A DNA stretch of 35,091 nucleotides. Source: Deltaproteobacteria bacterium (GTDB lineage Bacteria; Myxococcota_A; Polyangia; Polyangiales; Houyiibacteriaceae). The notes under the pieces were generated by a model. That model was not told the DNA's origin. It saw only the letters and a program-made list of their open reading frames with translations, and ran no database searches. The stretch covers positions 1-35,091 of the forward strand of contig JAFDAJ010000027.1 in NCBI GenBank assembly GCA_019313915.1, written 5' to 3'. Position numbers and translations under genes: made by a program. How positions within the stretch are numbered: the stretch's first letter is position 1; every line of letters starts with the position of its first letter. Shown here in pieces: positions 24,521 to 33,493 of this stretch.

Positions 24521-25575
24521 GCTTTCCTCCTTCGCCGGCGTACGATCCAGGCTTCGGGAAGAATCGCCTCGAGAAGAAGCAGCAGAAATCCGGGGAGCAA
24601 CGCCAGCGCAAAGCGATTCTCATGGACCGTTACGCGCCTCGCTTTGCGCTCCGACGCCTGGAGCTTCGCCAGCTCTGCGCGAATCTCGGTCACCCCCACC
24701 GTACCCTCTTCGGCCCTCACGTACCTTCCTCCAGTGATCGACGCGATTTCCTGGAGGGTGTTTTCGTTCTCGGGGCTCAGGGAGGTCATGACCAGGCGGC
24801 CGTCCGGATACTTCATGTGTCCGGTGAGCAAGCCATCGGCAGTGTAGCTCGGAATTGGTTCGCCGCTCCCAGAGCCAATGCCCACTGTGTACACTTTGAT
24901 CCCCCCTGTCTTGAGCTCCTCCGCTGCGGTGATCGGGTCGCCTTCGTGGTCCTCGCCGTCGGTCAGCAGGATCACCACTTTGGAGCGACGGTCGGGGCCG
25001 TTATCATCGACGCGGCCCGCGTTTGAGCTTTCGATCAGTCGTTTCGATGCAATGAGCGCCTTGCCGATCGCGGTGCCGCCTACCGGCATGTCCATTGGAC
25101 CGAGGTCGCGCAAGAACAGGCGCACCGCCGAGTAGTCGACGGTCATCGGGAAGGCCATCGCGTCACCCGCGAACGCGACGAGGCCGACGCGATCGCCGTC
25201 GAGGTCGCTCAAGAGGCGTTCAAGCTCGGCCTTGGCGCGCTTGATTCGGCTTGGGTGCACGTCACGAGCCAGCATGCTCTTCGAAAAGTCGAGCGCGATG
25301 ACGATGTCGATGCCATGTTTGCGAAGCACGCGCGTACGGCTTCCATACTGCGGTCCGGCAAACGCGACGATGACGAACGCAGCGCCAGCGATCATCAAGG
25401 CGGCCCGTGTAATGCGCCACCATTGCGCCCGTCCGGCGATCAAAGGCTCGACCGTCGCGCTCTTCCCGAACCTTTCGGTTGCGCGTTGCCGCCTGGAGGC
25501 GTTCCACGAGAACGCCGCGACGGCGGCAGGCAGCAACGCGAGCAGCCAGAGCACCTCCGGGTCGGCCCAACTCAT
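24517..25575 (-). CDS. batB: Membrane VWA-domain protein (BatB-like)
   Basis: The 352-residue product has an N-terminal membrane pair (DPEVLWLLALLPAAVAAFSW; ALMIAGAAFVIVAFAGPQYG), a von Willebrand factor A domain at about 85-290 with a complete MIDAS site (DFSKS at the start, a later Thr-Asp in VVILLTDGEDHEGD), and a C-terminal membrane segment (FALALLPGFLLLLLEAILP). It is the second VWA gene in the Bat operon. The ATG at 25575 overlaps the stop of the first VWA gene as ATGA and has GAGGAGG upstream. The intact MIDAS suggests metal-dependent ligand binding. Confidence 0.9.
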   Translation of the reverse strand: MSWADPEVLWLLALLPAAVAAFSWNASRRQRATERFGKSATVEPLIAGRAQWWRITRAALMIAGAAFVIVAFAGPQYGSRTRVLRKHGIDIVIALDFSKSMLARDVHPSRIKRAKAELERLLSDLDGDRVGLVAFAGDAMAFPMTVDYSAVRLFLRDLGPMDMPVGGTAIGKALIASKRLIESSNAGRVDDNGPDRRSKVVILLTDGEDHEGDPITAAEELKTGGIKVYTVGIGSGSGEPIPSYTADGLLTGHMKYPDGRLVMTSLSPENENTLQEIASITGGRYVRAEEGTVGVTEIRAELAKLQASERKARRVTVHENRFALALLPGFLLLLLEAILPEAWIVRRRRRKA

Positions 25576-26684
25576 GGCCACCTCCTCAACCACAACAGGA
25601 CCACAAGCTCGATTAACAGGAAGATCAGGGCGGGGCCGACGAACGCAGGAAAAAGCTCGGTATACATGCGCCCGGCATCTTCGATGTCGGTCTTCTCGAG
25701 TTGGTCGAGGATCTCGTGAAAGCTTCGTTCGAGGGCTTCGCGGTCGCTAACCAACGAGAACTCGCCGCCCGTCTTGTCCGCCATCTCTTGCAGCAACTCA
25801 GGGTTGACCGGGTAGCTTGCGGTGCCGAAAATCGCGCGGCCAAAGAGGCCGGTGCCCCGTTGGACTGGTACGTTGTCGGAGACCCCCATCAAGATTGGGT
25901 AGATCTTGACGCCCATGGCGTCGGCGAGGTCTGCTGCCTGCGAGGGAGACACGTTGCCCGCGTTCGATTCCCCGTCGGTCAGAAGAATCATCACCTTGCT
26001 CTTCGCGCGTGAACGCCTCAGCCGGTTGAGGCTGACACCCACCGCGTTGCCGATTGCGGTGCCTTGCCCATCGATTTGATCGAGCTGGAGTCCGCGAAGC
26101 GCGGTTCGGAGCGCTTCGCGATCCGTCGTGAGCGGGAGCAAGGTGTACGCCTCGCGTCCGAACACGACGGCGCCAATCCGGTCGTTCGGTCGGCGATTGA
26201 TGAAGTCGCGCACCACCGATTTCGTCGCCTTGAAGCGCGTTGGCCGGATGTCCGACGCTTGCATGGAGCCAGACATGTCGAGCGTGAGAATGATCTCGAT
26301 CCCGCTGACCTCTGCAGTGTCCCGAGCATGAATGCTTTGAGGGCCGGCGAGCCCCACGACCAGCAGAGCGAGCGCGACAGTCCGTAGGGCGCCCGGCAGA
26401 TCCGCCAAACGACGCCGCCAGCTCCGCGTGGAAACTCGCAACGCAGACGCACGGCTGAAAAGAAGCCGCGGCCTCGACAGCCGCTGCACCCAACCGCGGC
26501 CGAACCACGCCAGTGGCGCCGCGAGCAGCAGCAGTGCGGCCCAAGGGCGTTCGAAGCGTAGCTGCTCGTCCGTAATCAGAAGTTGATACCTCGATTCGAG
26601 GTAACGCAAGCTAACGACGAAGCCCACGAAAGCGACAGCCAACAGCCAACCCACAGCCCATGCACCGCGCCGCGGCGAATTCAT
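25572..26684 (-). CDS. batA: Membrane VWA-domain protein (BatA-like)
   Basis: The 370-residue product carries a VWA domain with an intact MIDAS site (LDMSGSM, then LLTDGESNAG) between membrane segments: one at about 10-27, one near 45-60, one at about 100-116 (RTVALALLVVGLAGPQ) and one at the C-terminus (FVGPALIFLLIELVVLLWL). It has an additional N-terminal segment compared with the next VWA protein. The ATG at 26684 overlaps the preceding stop as ATGA. Placing it as BatA follows operon order: DUF58, BatD-like protein, first VWA, second VWA. Confidence 0.9.
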   Translation of the reverse strand: MNSPRRGAWAVGWLLAVAFVGFVVSLRYLESRYQLLITDEQLRFERPWAALLLLAAPLAWFGRGWVQRLSRPRLLFSRASALRVSTRSWRRRLADLPGALRTVALALLVVGLAGPQSIHARDTAEVSGIEIILTLDMSGSMQASDIRPTRFKATKSVVRDFINRRPNDRIGAVVFGREAYTLLPLTTDREALRTALRGLQLDQIDGQGTAIGNAVGVSLNRLRRSRAKSKVMILLTDGESNAGNVSPSQAADLADAMGVKIYPILMGVSDNVPVQRGTGLFGRAIFGTASYPVNPELLQEMADKTGGEFSLVSDREALERSFHEILDQLEKTDIEDAGRMYTELFPAFVGPALIFLLIELVVLLWLRRWP

Positions 26685-27622
26685 GATTCGCCTCCGTCTT
26701 GGCGGACCACTGCGGGGCGAGTCTGATCGACCAACGCCAGCGCGTCCTCAATTAGCGTCCGCGAAGCTTCGTCGGCCAACGATGCCTTGGCGAATTTCAC
26801 CAGGTCGCATTGCCCGAGAAACCCGACCGCGTCCTGTGGTTCGATCGCTAGAGATTTCGCCCGGCCAAGGTGTTCTGCGATTTCATCCGTGGTGCTTTCG
26901 AGGCCGTGGAAGCCATAGCGGCGCCCGAGGTAGGCGCGGATCGAATCGCTCACCGCGTCAACCCATTGATCCGTGCGGCCTTCGGAGAGTGCGGCCGCGC
27001 GGGCGAGCTCGAGCTCACGAAGCTCGGCGAGGGCGGTTTGCCAGGGGGGTGGGGGTGGCGGCGGCGCAGGCTCCGGCCGGTCTCGTCTCTGCCACCAGCG
27101 CATGAAGAGCCATGCCAACAACGCGCCGAGCGCGATGGCGAGCAATACGCCGACGATGATGAGCAGCCTGTAGTCGTCCTGCTCCACGACCACGGGATCG
27201 GTGGGCGGTTTGAGTTGAGGGTCGGGTTCGTTCGCGAGGAGGGAGTGAACTTCGATGCTCGCGGTGTTCGATGCGAGCTCGACGAGGTCCCCGGCGGCGC
27301 TCGTGAGCCGCACGTGAACCGGACCGAGCTCGTGGGTGCCTGGCTCGAAGCACAAGAGCTGAAGCTCGAACGTGAACGTCTTGGACTCGCCGTCTGGCGA
27401 GGGATCGATCGAAAGCTTCTTGCCGAGGATCTCGAACGGCTCGAAAGGCTGCTCGGGGACCGCTGCCTCGTCCGAAGCGGCCGCGGTCACGGTCACGATG
27501 ACGTCGATAGCGTCGCCGATGGTGGTCTCTGGCGGCGCGTCGAGTGCAATCGTGCGCTCTTGCGCCAGCCCGATTGCTGGCGTGAGCAACGACAACACAA
27601 CGATGGCAGCAGAGCGTCTCAC
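26681..27622 (-). CDS. Membrane protein between DUF58 and BatA, BatD/DUF4381-like
   Basis: The 313-residue product has a signal peptide (SAAIVVLSLLTPAIGLA), a periplasmic beta-rich region (about 20-145), a membrane segment (LLIIVGVLLAIALGALLAWLFMRWW), a Pro-rich linker (PEPAPPPPPPPWQ) and a helical cytoplasmic part (AVSDSIRAYLGRRYGFHGLESTTDEI). Bat operons often carry a small membrane protein of unknown function at this position; this one has the two-part plan of a BatD-like or DUF4381-like protein. The family assignment is uncertain. The GTG at 27622 overlaps the DUF58 stop as GTGA, and the stop overlaps the next ATG as ATGA. Confidence 0.7.
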   Translation of the reverse strand: MRRSAAIVVLSLLTPAIGLAQERTIALDAPPETTIGDAIDVIVTVTAAASDEAAVPEQPFEPFEILGKKLSIDPSPDGESKTFTFELQLLCFEPGTHELGPVHVRLTSAAGDLVELASNTASIEVHSLLANEPDPQLKPPTDPVVVEQDDYRLLIIVGVLLAIALGALLAWLFMRWWQRRDRPEPAPPPPPPPWQTALAELRELELARAAALSEGRTDQWVDAVSDSIRAYLGRRYGFHGLESTTDEIAEHLGRAKSLAIEPQDAVGFLGQCDLVKFAKASLADEASRTLIEDALALVDQTRPAVVRQDGGES

Positions 27623-28506
27623 CGATAGCCCGTGAGTCGCCGTTGCCGGAGTCGAAAGAGCTCCGTCAGCGGCCTGACGAAGTCGCAATCGGTGCTGACT
27701 GTGACGTGATCCAGTTGCAGTCGGCGGAACAGATGCTCGCGGGTCGCGCGTTGGCGCTGTGCCTCGCGCGCGTAGTCTGCACGAACACTCAAGTTGGAGG
27801 TGTCGACTTCGATGAGCTCTCCGGTTTCCAAGTCTTCGAGGAGAGCAAGTCCGACGTCCGGCAGCTCGTCCTCTCGTGGGTCGACGATTTGAATCGGAAT
27901 CAGGTCGTGTTTCGCGGACACTACTTTGAGCTGCTTTTCGTAGTGCTCTGCGATGAAGTCGCTGATCAGAAACGCAACGGTTCGCCGCTTGCCAATGCCG
28001 CCGAGCAAGTCCAACGCCACCCCTATGTCGGTGCCTTCGCCCTTGGGGTCGGCGTTGAGAATCTCCGTAACGACACGCATCACGTGCGAACGACCCTTCT
28101 TCGGGGGTACGAAGCGTTCGACGCGATCGGTGAACAGAATCAACCCGACTCGGTCGTTGTTCTTGATCGCGCTGAACGCCAGAAGCGCCGCCACTTCGGC
28201 AACGGTTTCGATCTTCGGCTTCTCGACGGATCCAAACCTCTCGCTCGCCGAAAGGTCGACGAGCAGCATCACGGTCATTTCGCGCTCTTCGGTGAACACC
28301 TTCACGTAGGTGTCATTCATGCGCGCGCTCACATTCCAATCGATGAAACGAACGTCGTCGCCGGGCTGGTATTGGCGGACTTCGCTGAACGCCATCCCCC
28401 GACCCTTGAACACCGAGTGGTAGCTCCCCGCCAACTGGTCGTTGGCGAGCCTCGACGTGAAGATCTCGATCTTCTTGAGTTTCTTGACGAGCTCGCGAGA
28501 GATCAC
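27619..28506 (-). CDS. DUF58 domain protein
   Basis: The 295-residue product is a DUF58 protein, usually found next to MoxR ATPases. It has the conserved core YQPGDDVRFIDWNVSAR and a VWA-like metal motif in LLVDLSASERFG, followed by LILFTDRVERFVPPKKGR and LLGGIGKRRTVAFLISDF. There is no signal peptide or clear membrane segment. It lies 12 nt after moxR. The C-terminus ends with RRLTGYR and its stop overlaps the next gene start as GTGA. It is presumed to link the MoxR ATPase to the VWA membrane proteins. Confidence 0.92.
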   Translation of the reverse strand: MISRELVKKLKKIEIFTSRLANDQLAGSYHSVFKGRGMAFSEVRQYQPGDDVRFIDWNVSARMNDTYVKVFTEEREMTVMLLVDLSASERFGSVEKPKIETVAEVAALLAFSAIKNNDRVGLILFTDRVERFVPPKKGRSHVMRVVTEILNADPKGEGTDIGVALDLLGGIGKRRTVAFLISDFIAEHYEKQLKVVSAKHDLIPIQIVDPREDELPDVGLALLEDLETGELIEVDTSNLSVRADYAREAQRQRATREHLFRRLQLDHVTVSTDCDFVRPLTELFRLRQRRLTGYR

Positions 28507-28518
28507 GACAGGCCTCGG

Positions 28519-29469
28519 TTACGGAACTTCCACGGTTTCGAAGATGCGGCGCACGATCTGGTCGCTCGTAATCTCCTCCGCTTCCGCCTCGTAGTACCCG
28601 CGGTGCTTCATGAAGGCATGTGCCCGAGACGCGACGTTGAGCGCGATCGATGCGCGCGGGGACGCGCCGTGGGCGACCATGTCCGTCAAGTCGCCGAGGC
28701 CCGCCTGCGCCGGATTGCGCGTCGACGTGACGATCTGGACGATGTAGTCCTTGATCTTCGGGTCGATGTACACGTGCCCGATCGTCTTGCGAGCATCGAG
28801 AAGCTTTGCGGTCGTCGCGACCTGCTGCACGCCCATGCCTGCACCCGCATCTTGGCCGAGCAGGAGGTGGTCTGAGATCTGGTCCATGATTTTCCGCTCT
28901 TCGTCTCGACTTGGGTAGTCGACCCGCACGTGCAGCATGAAGCGGTCGATCTGCGCCTCGGCGAGCGGGTAGGTGCCTTCCTGCTCGATCGGGTTCTGCG
29001 TGGCCATCACCATGAACGGCTCGTCGAGTTTGTGCGTCGTGTCGCCGATAGTGACTTGAAGCTCTTGCATCGCTTCGAGCAGTGCGCTTTGCACTTTGGC
29101 GGGCGCTCGGTTGATCTCGTCTGCCAGGACGAGGTTCGCGAAGATCGGACCCTTCTTGGCCGTAAACTCACCGCTCTGCTGGTTGTAGATGACCGTTCCA
29201 ACGACGTCCGCTGGCAACAAGTCAGGGGTAAACTGCACGCGCTGAAACTTCGCCGCGATCGTCTTGCAGATCGTGTTGACCGTGAGCGTCTTGGCGAGAC
29301 CGGGAACGCCTTCGAGCAGAATGTGCCCCCCGGTGAGAAGCCCAATCAGCACCCGCTCGATCATCACGTCCTGACCCACGACGACCTTGTGGACCTCGTG
29401 AAGAATCGTATCGATAAAAGCGCTCTCGCGCTGAACCATTTCGTTAATGGCACGGACGTCGTTTGACAT
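28519..29469 (-). CDS. MoxR-type AAA+ ATPase
   Basis: The 316-residue product is a MoxR-family AAA+ ATPase, thought to be a chaperone for activation of VWA proteins. It has Walker A GVPGLAKT, Walker B LADEINRAPAK, sensor 1 MATQNPIEQEGTYPL with AQIDRF after it, and a MoxR-type lid at the C-terminus (SPRASIALNVASRAHAFMKHRGY). The ATG at 29469 has GAGGGA with 6-nt spacing; the frame is open a further 20 codons upstream with no motif. As first gene of the Bat series it probably supplies the energy for the downstream VWA complex. Confidence 0.95.
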   Translation of the reverse strand: MSNDVRAINEMVQRESAFIDTILHEVHKVVVGQDVMIERVLIGLLTGGHILLEGVPGLAKTLTVNTICKTIAAKFQRVQFTPDLLPADVVGTVIYNQQSGEFTAKKGPIFANLVLADEINRAPAKVQSALLEAMQELQVTIGDTTHKLDEPFMVMATQNPIEQEGTYPLAEAQIDRFMLHVRVDYPSRDEERKIMDQISDHLLLGQDAGAGMGVQQVATTAKLLDARKTIGHVYIDPKIKDYIVQIVTSTRNPAQAGLGDLTDMVAHGASPRASIALNVASRAHAFMKHRGYYEAEAEEITSDQIVRRIFETVEVP

Positions 29470-29544
29470 AAAAATTCCCTCGGGCCGCTTGGCTAGCACG
29501 CACCCATACCCTCCACCAACAGCCTCCACCCACCCCTTATTCAG

Positions 29545-29567
29545 AAAAAGGGGTCAGACCCCTTCTT
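29545..29567. repeat. GGGGTCAGACCCC palindrome, REP-like
   Basis: AAGGGGTC, a single A and GACCCCTT (29548-29564) make a perfect palindrome, extended to 11-bp arms with one mismatch. From memory, this motif is widespread in bacterial genomes near REP-associated tyrosine transposases. It sits 79 nt upstream of moxR. No transposase gene is present here. It may be a remnant, or form a hairpin in the moxR leader. Confidence 0.6.
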
Positions 29568-29691
29568 GAAAGGGCTAATTTCGCCAGTACCAGTGTCCAC
29601 GCGGACCTTGGCCATGAGGACACTATGCCCGACCCAGGCGACTCGAACGAGGGACCGAGATGGGTTTCCAAACCTGAACCGACACGGAGAC

Positions 29692-29724
29692 GGCCCCGCG
29701 ACCCGTTTCCGGGACCGCGAGGCC
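29692..29724. terminator. GC-rich hairpin after the LVIVD-repeat lipoprotein gene
   Basis: A hairpin with arms GGCCCCGCGACCCG and CGGGACCGCGAGGCC (one mismatch, one bulge) and a TTTC loop lies 20 nt past the stop of the lipoprotein gene. There is no T-run on the minus strand, so intrinsic termination is uncertain. Confidence 0.4.
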
Positions 29725-29744
29725 GCAGTGGCTGCTAGCAGCGA

Positions 29745-32700
29745 CTACTTGAACTGGATGAATCCACCCCCGTGGTCGGCGACGAACACTCGACCGTTGG
29801 CGAGGGCCACCGAGGTCGCTTCCCCCACCGTGGGCGCGACATCAAGAAGCACCGGAGCTGCCGGGTTGGTCCAATCGACTCGGACGAGGCCCGCTTCACC
29901 ATAGGCAACGTAGAACACCAGGCTGTCATTCAGGTTGGTGTACTCCATGTACAGCGCCTCTGCGTCGAGCTCCTCGTAGCCAACCTCATTGGTGAGTCGG
30001 AACTTCGCCAGGTGATCCGGTCGATAGTCATACTCACTCACACCGGTGGAACCGGTCTTCCAGATCTGCAGTGGATCCACACCGTCCGGAACCGGAGCGA
30101 TGAGGTCCGCAATGGTGAACACGACGATGCCAAAGCTGCTGTAGCTCAGGTAGACGTGATCACCGACCACGTGGACATCCACGCTGCGTCCGTCTGCCTT
30201 GATGACCTTGTCATCCTCGACCTTCTTCGGCTCGAAGACCTTGACGAACTTCATGTCGCTTAGGTCGGTGACGTCCACGACGCCGATGCCACTCTGGCTT
30301 GCAGCAATGAAGGCGTACTCCTTGCTATCGGCAGGATTGGTCCACAACCCGATGGCGGCCGCCCGGCCCAGGGGCGGGCGGTTCGAGCCGGCACCGATGT
30401 TCGCAACCAGGAAGCCGGAGGTCATGACTGTGGGGTCCTTGGTCAGATCGTAGACCGTGAGACCGTTACTGCCATCCGCCACGTAAGCCAGGCTTCCCTT
30501 GAGCGCCACGTCGTAGGCGTGATCCTGGTACTGGACCCCATCCACGGTTCCGTAGTCGCCGTTGTGCTCGAAAATGTCCGTCGGCATCGGGTTTAGCATC
30601 AGCGGTGACAGGACCGTCGCCGCACCCGATTCGACGCCGGAGACATCGATCCGCCTGACACCAACGCTCTGGCAGGTGCTCAGAACGGTGTCGGTTGCTT
30701 CGTCGTACACGACTCCCCAGGCGTGAGCCGCGGGATAGAACGTGTCAGTCCCAACGGTGACCGGGTACTCATCCTGGATCGTGTTGGCCACCAGGTGAAT
30801 GTCATCGAGGGGCAAGCCGGCACCATCCAGGAGCTGCCAGGCGGAGACACCGTGAGGACCGTCGGCGACGTACAGATAGCTGTCCGTCGCTACGACGCCC
30901 TGGGTGTGACCGATAGAGATGGTCTGGGTTGCAGTGCCATCCGGTGCTGCCCCGAGCTCATCCGTCGTGGGGAAAAACTGCGCGGCAGTGAAGGCGCCCG
31001 GTGTGACCAAGCTCGAGATGTCGAGGAACACGTTGCCGCCGGATCCGGTGGTCATCACGACATCCACCTCGCCGGCCTGGCCAGTGTTCATCGTGGCGGT
31101 GAGTGCGATCGCATTGCCATGGCCGCCAACTTCGCCTGTGACCAGGAGATTCGGAGGCTCATACATCCAGACGGGCAGCGATTCGTGATCGGACGGATCG
31201 TAAGGACTCATGTCGTAGGAGGTCACGAACTCATAATCCGGCCAGTGGTCGCCCAAGACACCGTCCCCGAGGAGCGGGTCATCATTGTCGTAGGGACCAT
31301 CGTCTCCGGCCCAGTTCGCCGCTGGATCATCGGCGCCGCCCATAACGAGAAGACCGGCAAAGTGATCGGTGAAGTAGACGTTAGTGCCCACGACCTTCAC
31401 ATCAACGGCGCCAGCTTCCTTGAGCATACCGGCCCCGAAGTACGGATAGAGGCTCTTGGATTGCTCGCCAATGGGCTTGTCCGGGCCGTGTGCTGGCACT
31501 GCCGGCGCGTAGCCCAGGTAGGTTGCATCGAGGAAAGTCCCCGTCGTTGCCGTCTCGTAACCAGTCACATCTACGGCAACGAGACCGCCGAGACCATAGG
31601 CGATGTAGGCGATGGACGTGCCGCCCTGGTCGGCCACGGCGACCGAGCGAGAGTTGTAGTAGAACTTGCCGTAGCGGTCGAAATCTGCCCAAGGAGTATC
31701 AGCGACGACGTCGCCCTTCCAAACCTCGAGGATTTCGAAGCTCGCCTGGCGGTAGTCGGGCATGCCGGTCACGTCATCGAGGTAGAGCAGGCCGCCATCA
31801 TCCTGGACCTCGTCCGCCGGGTTGCGCTGGATGAACCAGTCCTCGTGCATGTTGGTGTCGGTGTACATGTTGTAGCGACCGACTTGGTCCAGCGTGGTGG
31901 CATCGAAGATGCCCATGCCCAAGAAGCCCTGGGCCACGAAGATCTTGCCGTTGACCATGCTCATTTTGCGCGGTCCACCCCAGGGGTTTTCCCCCGCGTA
32001 CAAGAGGGTGAACACCTCGGAATCGATCAGCAGGGTGCCATCTAGCTCGAGGGCCGGTCCGCCAACAGCGAGGAGATTGGACAGCTCCGTCTTGTGGATA
32101 CCGTATGCCTCATTAGCAATCCACAGTGAGGTGCCGTCGGTGAGTAGCGAACGTATTTTGCCGCGGGTCCCTTCGATGATGTTGTCGGCGAGAATCGCGC
32201 CTCCACCCTCGGTGAAGGTGATTTCGTCCTCGTAGAAGTTGACGCCAACGGTGGTGACCAGAGAGAGATCAGCAAGGGCAACCACTGCGATGCCCTCCGC
32301 TCCCATAGACACGAGGGCGTAGTCGGTACCCAGGTAGTCCACCACCAAGATGTCCTCTACGAAGCCAGGAAGCGTAAGCGTATCGATGGGCTGACTGGTC
32401 AATCCCACATCCCTCAGGCTCAACCGGTTGCCCACGGCCCATATCGCTTGCTCATTGCCAAAGGCATTGAAGACCTCGACGTCGACGACCGAGCCGCCAA
32501 CCTGAGCTCCGTCGGGAAGCGCGGGTTCAATCGTTGCGGGCAAGACCACGACGCTGACGCTCTCGGTAACGGTCACATCGGCCTTTGGCACGAGGCCGGT
32601 GCTGCTCGGATCGATGCGCGTGACTGACAGTCCGAAGCTGAGCTCGGTCTCCGCAGCCACCTGGATGCCGCTCACGTCGACCGTCATTGAAGTCGCGGTG

Positions 32701-33101
32701 GACGCGCCCAAGCCGCCCTGGGGGCCTCCCATCTGCTGCCACTGGTGCTGTGTCGGCGTGCCCTCATAGGTCGCCGTGAGAGTCACCGACGTGACCGCGC
32801 CCTCCACGAAGACGGCCGGGTCGGCCACAACGTTGAGAATCTGGAAGGCAGAGAGCACACACGCTCCCTCGATGCAAACATTGTCGCCCTCGCAGGTCTC
32901 GGAGAGATCCCAGCCGGTTTCATCTGCCAAGCAGATCTCCACGACATCTCCGGTGCAGCGAGTCTCGCCCGCCGTGCACACCGGTGGGTTGCTATCACCG
33001 CCGCTGCCGCCGTCTCCTCCGCCGTCTCCTCCTCCGCCGCAACCGAGGCCAGCAATCACGAAAATGGCGCTACCAATAAGAACTCTTTTGAGGTCCATCA
33101 T
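29745..33101 (-). CDS. Large LVIVD-repeat lipoprotein
   Basis: The 1118-residue product is a surface or periplasmic lipoprotein. The signal peptide ends with a lipobox (FVIAGLGC, Cys21), followed by a Gly/Asp linker. A cysteine-rich segment at about 37-76 (CTAGETRCTGDVVEIC; CEGDNVCIEGAC) recalls small disulfide-linked modules of myxobacterial surface proteins. The remainder carries many LVIVD-type repeats that build beta-propellers (for example DYALVSMGAEGIAVVALADLS, YLYVADGPHGVSAWQL, AYVADGSNGLTVYDLT, VFVADHGGGF). No catalytic motif is visible. The first ATG at 33101 has AGGAG 8 nt upstream; a second ATG follows directly. It is a single gene facing away from hemL. Binding or adhesion is an inference. 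Confidence 0.88.
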   Translation of the reverse strand: MMDLKRVLIGSAIFVIAGLGCGGGGDGGGDGGSGGDSNPPVCTAGETRCTGDVVEICLADETGWDLSETCEGDNVCIEGACVLSAFQILNVVADPAVFVEGAVTSVTLTATYEGTPTQHQWQQMGGPQGGLGASTATSMTVDVSGIQVAAETELSFGLSVTRIDPSSTGLVPKADVTVTESVSVVVLPATIEPALPDGAQVGGSVVDVEVFNAFGNEQAIWAVGNRLSLRDVGLTSQPIDTLTLPGFVEDILVVDYLGTDYALVSMGAEGIAVVALADLSLVTTVGVNFYEDEITFTEGGGAILADNIIEGTRGKIRSLLTDGTSLWIANEAYGIHKTELSNLLAVGGPALELDGTLLIDSEVFTLLYAGENPWGGPRKMSMVNGKIFVAQGFLGMGIFDATTLDQVGRYNMYTDTNMHEDWFIQRNPADEVQDDGGLLYLDDVTGMPDYRQASFEILEVWKGDVVADTPWADFDRYGKFYYNSRSVAVADQGGTSIAYIAYGLGGLVAVDVTGYETATTGTFLDATYLGYAPAVPAHGPDKPIGEQSKSLYPYFGAGMLKEAGAVDVKVVGTNVYFTDHFAGLLVMGGADDPAANWAGDDGPYDNDDPLLGDGVLGDHWPDYEFVTSYDMSPYDPSDHESLPVWMYEPPNLLVTGEVGGHGNAIALTATMNTGQAGEVDVVMTTGSGGNVFLDISSLVTPGAFTAAQFFPTTDELGAAPDGTATQTISIGHTQGVVATDSYLYVADGPHGVSAWQLLDGAGLPLDDIHLVANTIQDEYPVTVGTDTFYPAAHAWGVVYDEATDTVLSTCQSVGVRRIDVSGVESGAATVLSPLMLNPMPTDIFEHNGDYGTVDGVQYQDHAYDVALKGSLAYVADGSNGLTVYDLTKDPTVMTSGFLVANIGAGSNRPPLGRAAAIGLWTNPADSKEYAFIAASQSGIGVVDVTDLSDMKFVKVFEPKKVEDDKVIKADGRSVDVHVVGDHVYLSYSSFGIVVFTIADLIAPVPDGVDPLQIWKTGSTGVSEYDYRPDHLAKFRLTNEVGYEELDAEALYMEYTNLNDSLVFYVAYGEAGLVRVDWTNPAAPVLLDVAPTVGEATSVALANGRVFVADHGGGFIQFK

Positions 33102-33493
33102 TGTCTTTGCTCCTGGTGAAGGTTCAGGGGACCGGCAAAACAAACGCCCTCTTTCAGTCTCGCAAAGTTAACTTGCCGTGAGGAGATGCTCACCGGGTTG
33201 GAGTTCGTTGTTGCATTCCTCGTGCCAGCACGATTTGGGGCATTCTTCGCGGTTTCGGTAGCGAGGAGGTGAATGCTTTGCGTTGGTGCGGGGCGACTGC
33301 GCAATTGCTTCGCTGGACGGCGGTCACTGTTGCTGTGCGTCCGTCCGGGTGACCCGATCCCTTAGCCCGTTTCCGGTAGAAGCCGCGCAGTGCGCGTGTG
33401 TAGACGGCAAGCACGGCGCGAGCCGTTCTCCGGCCGCGCGGCTTGAGCGAGTCCGGCTTGACAGCGACGCGCAGGATCGGAACGCTGCGGCGC
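33102..33493. other. 392-bp divergent intergenic region
   Basis: This spacer separates the lipoprotein gene (minus) from hemL (plus). It holds a perfect 10-bp palindrome AAGTTAACTT (33165-33174) and, on the plus strand, a perfect TTGACA (33458) without a convincing -10 at normal spacing before the hemL start. I see no small gene, RNA or riboswitch-like structure I can support. Confidence 0.6.

Noticed and set aside
33458-33486. A promoter for hemL at a perfect TTGACA
   Set aside because: At 17-bp spacing the -10 would be AACGCT, which does not fit, and it would lie only 8 nt before the start codon.
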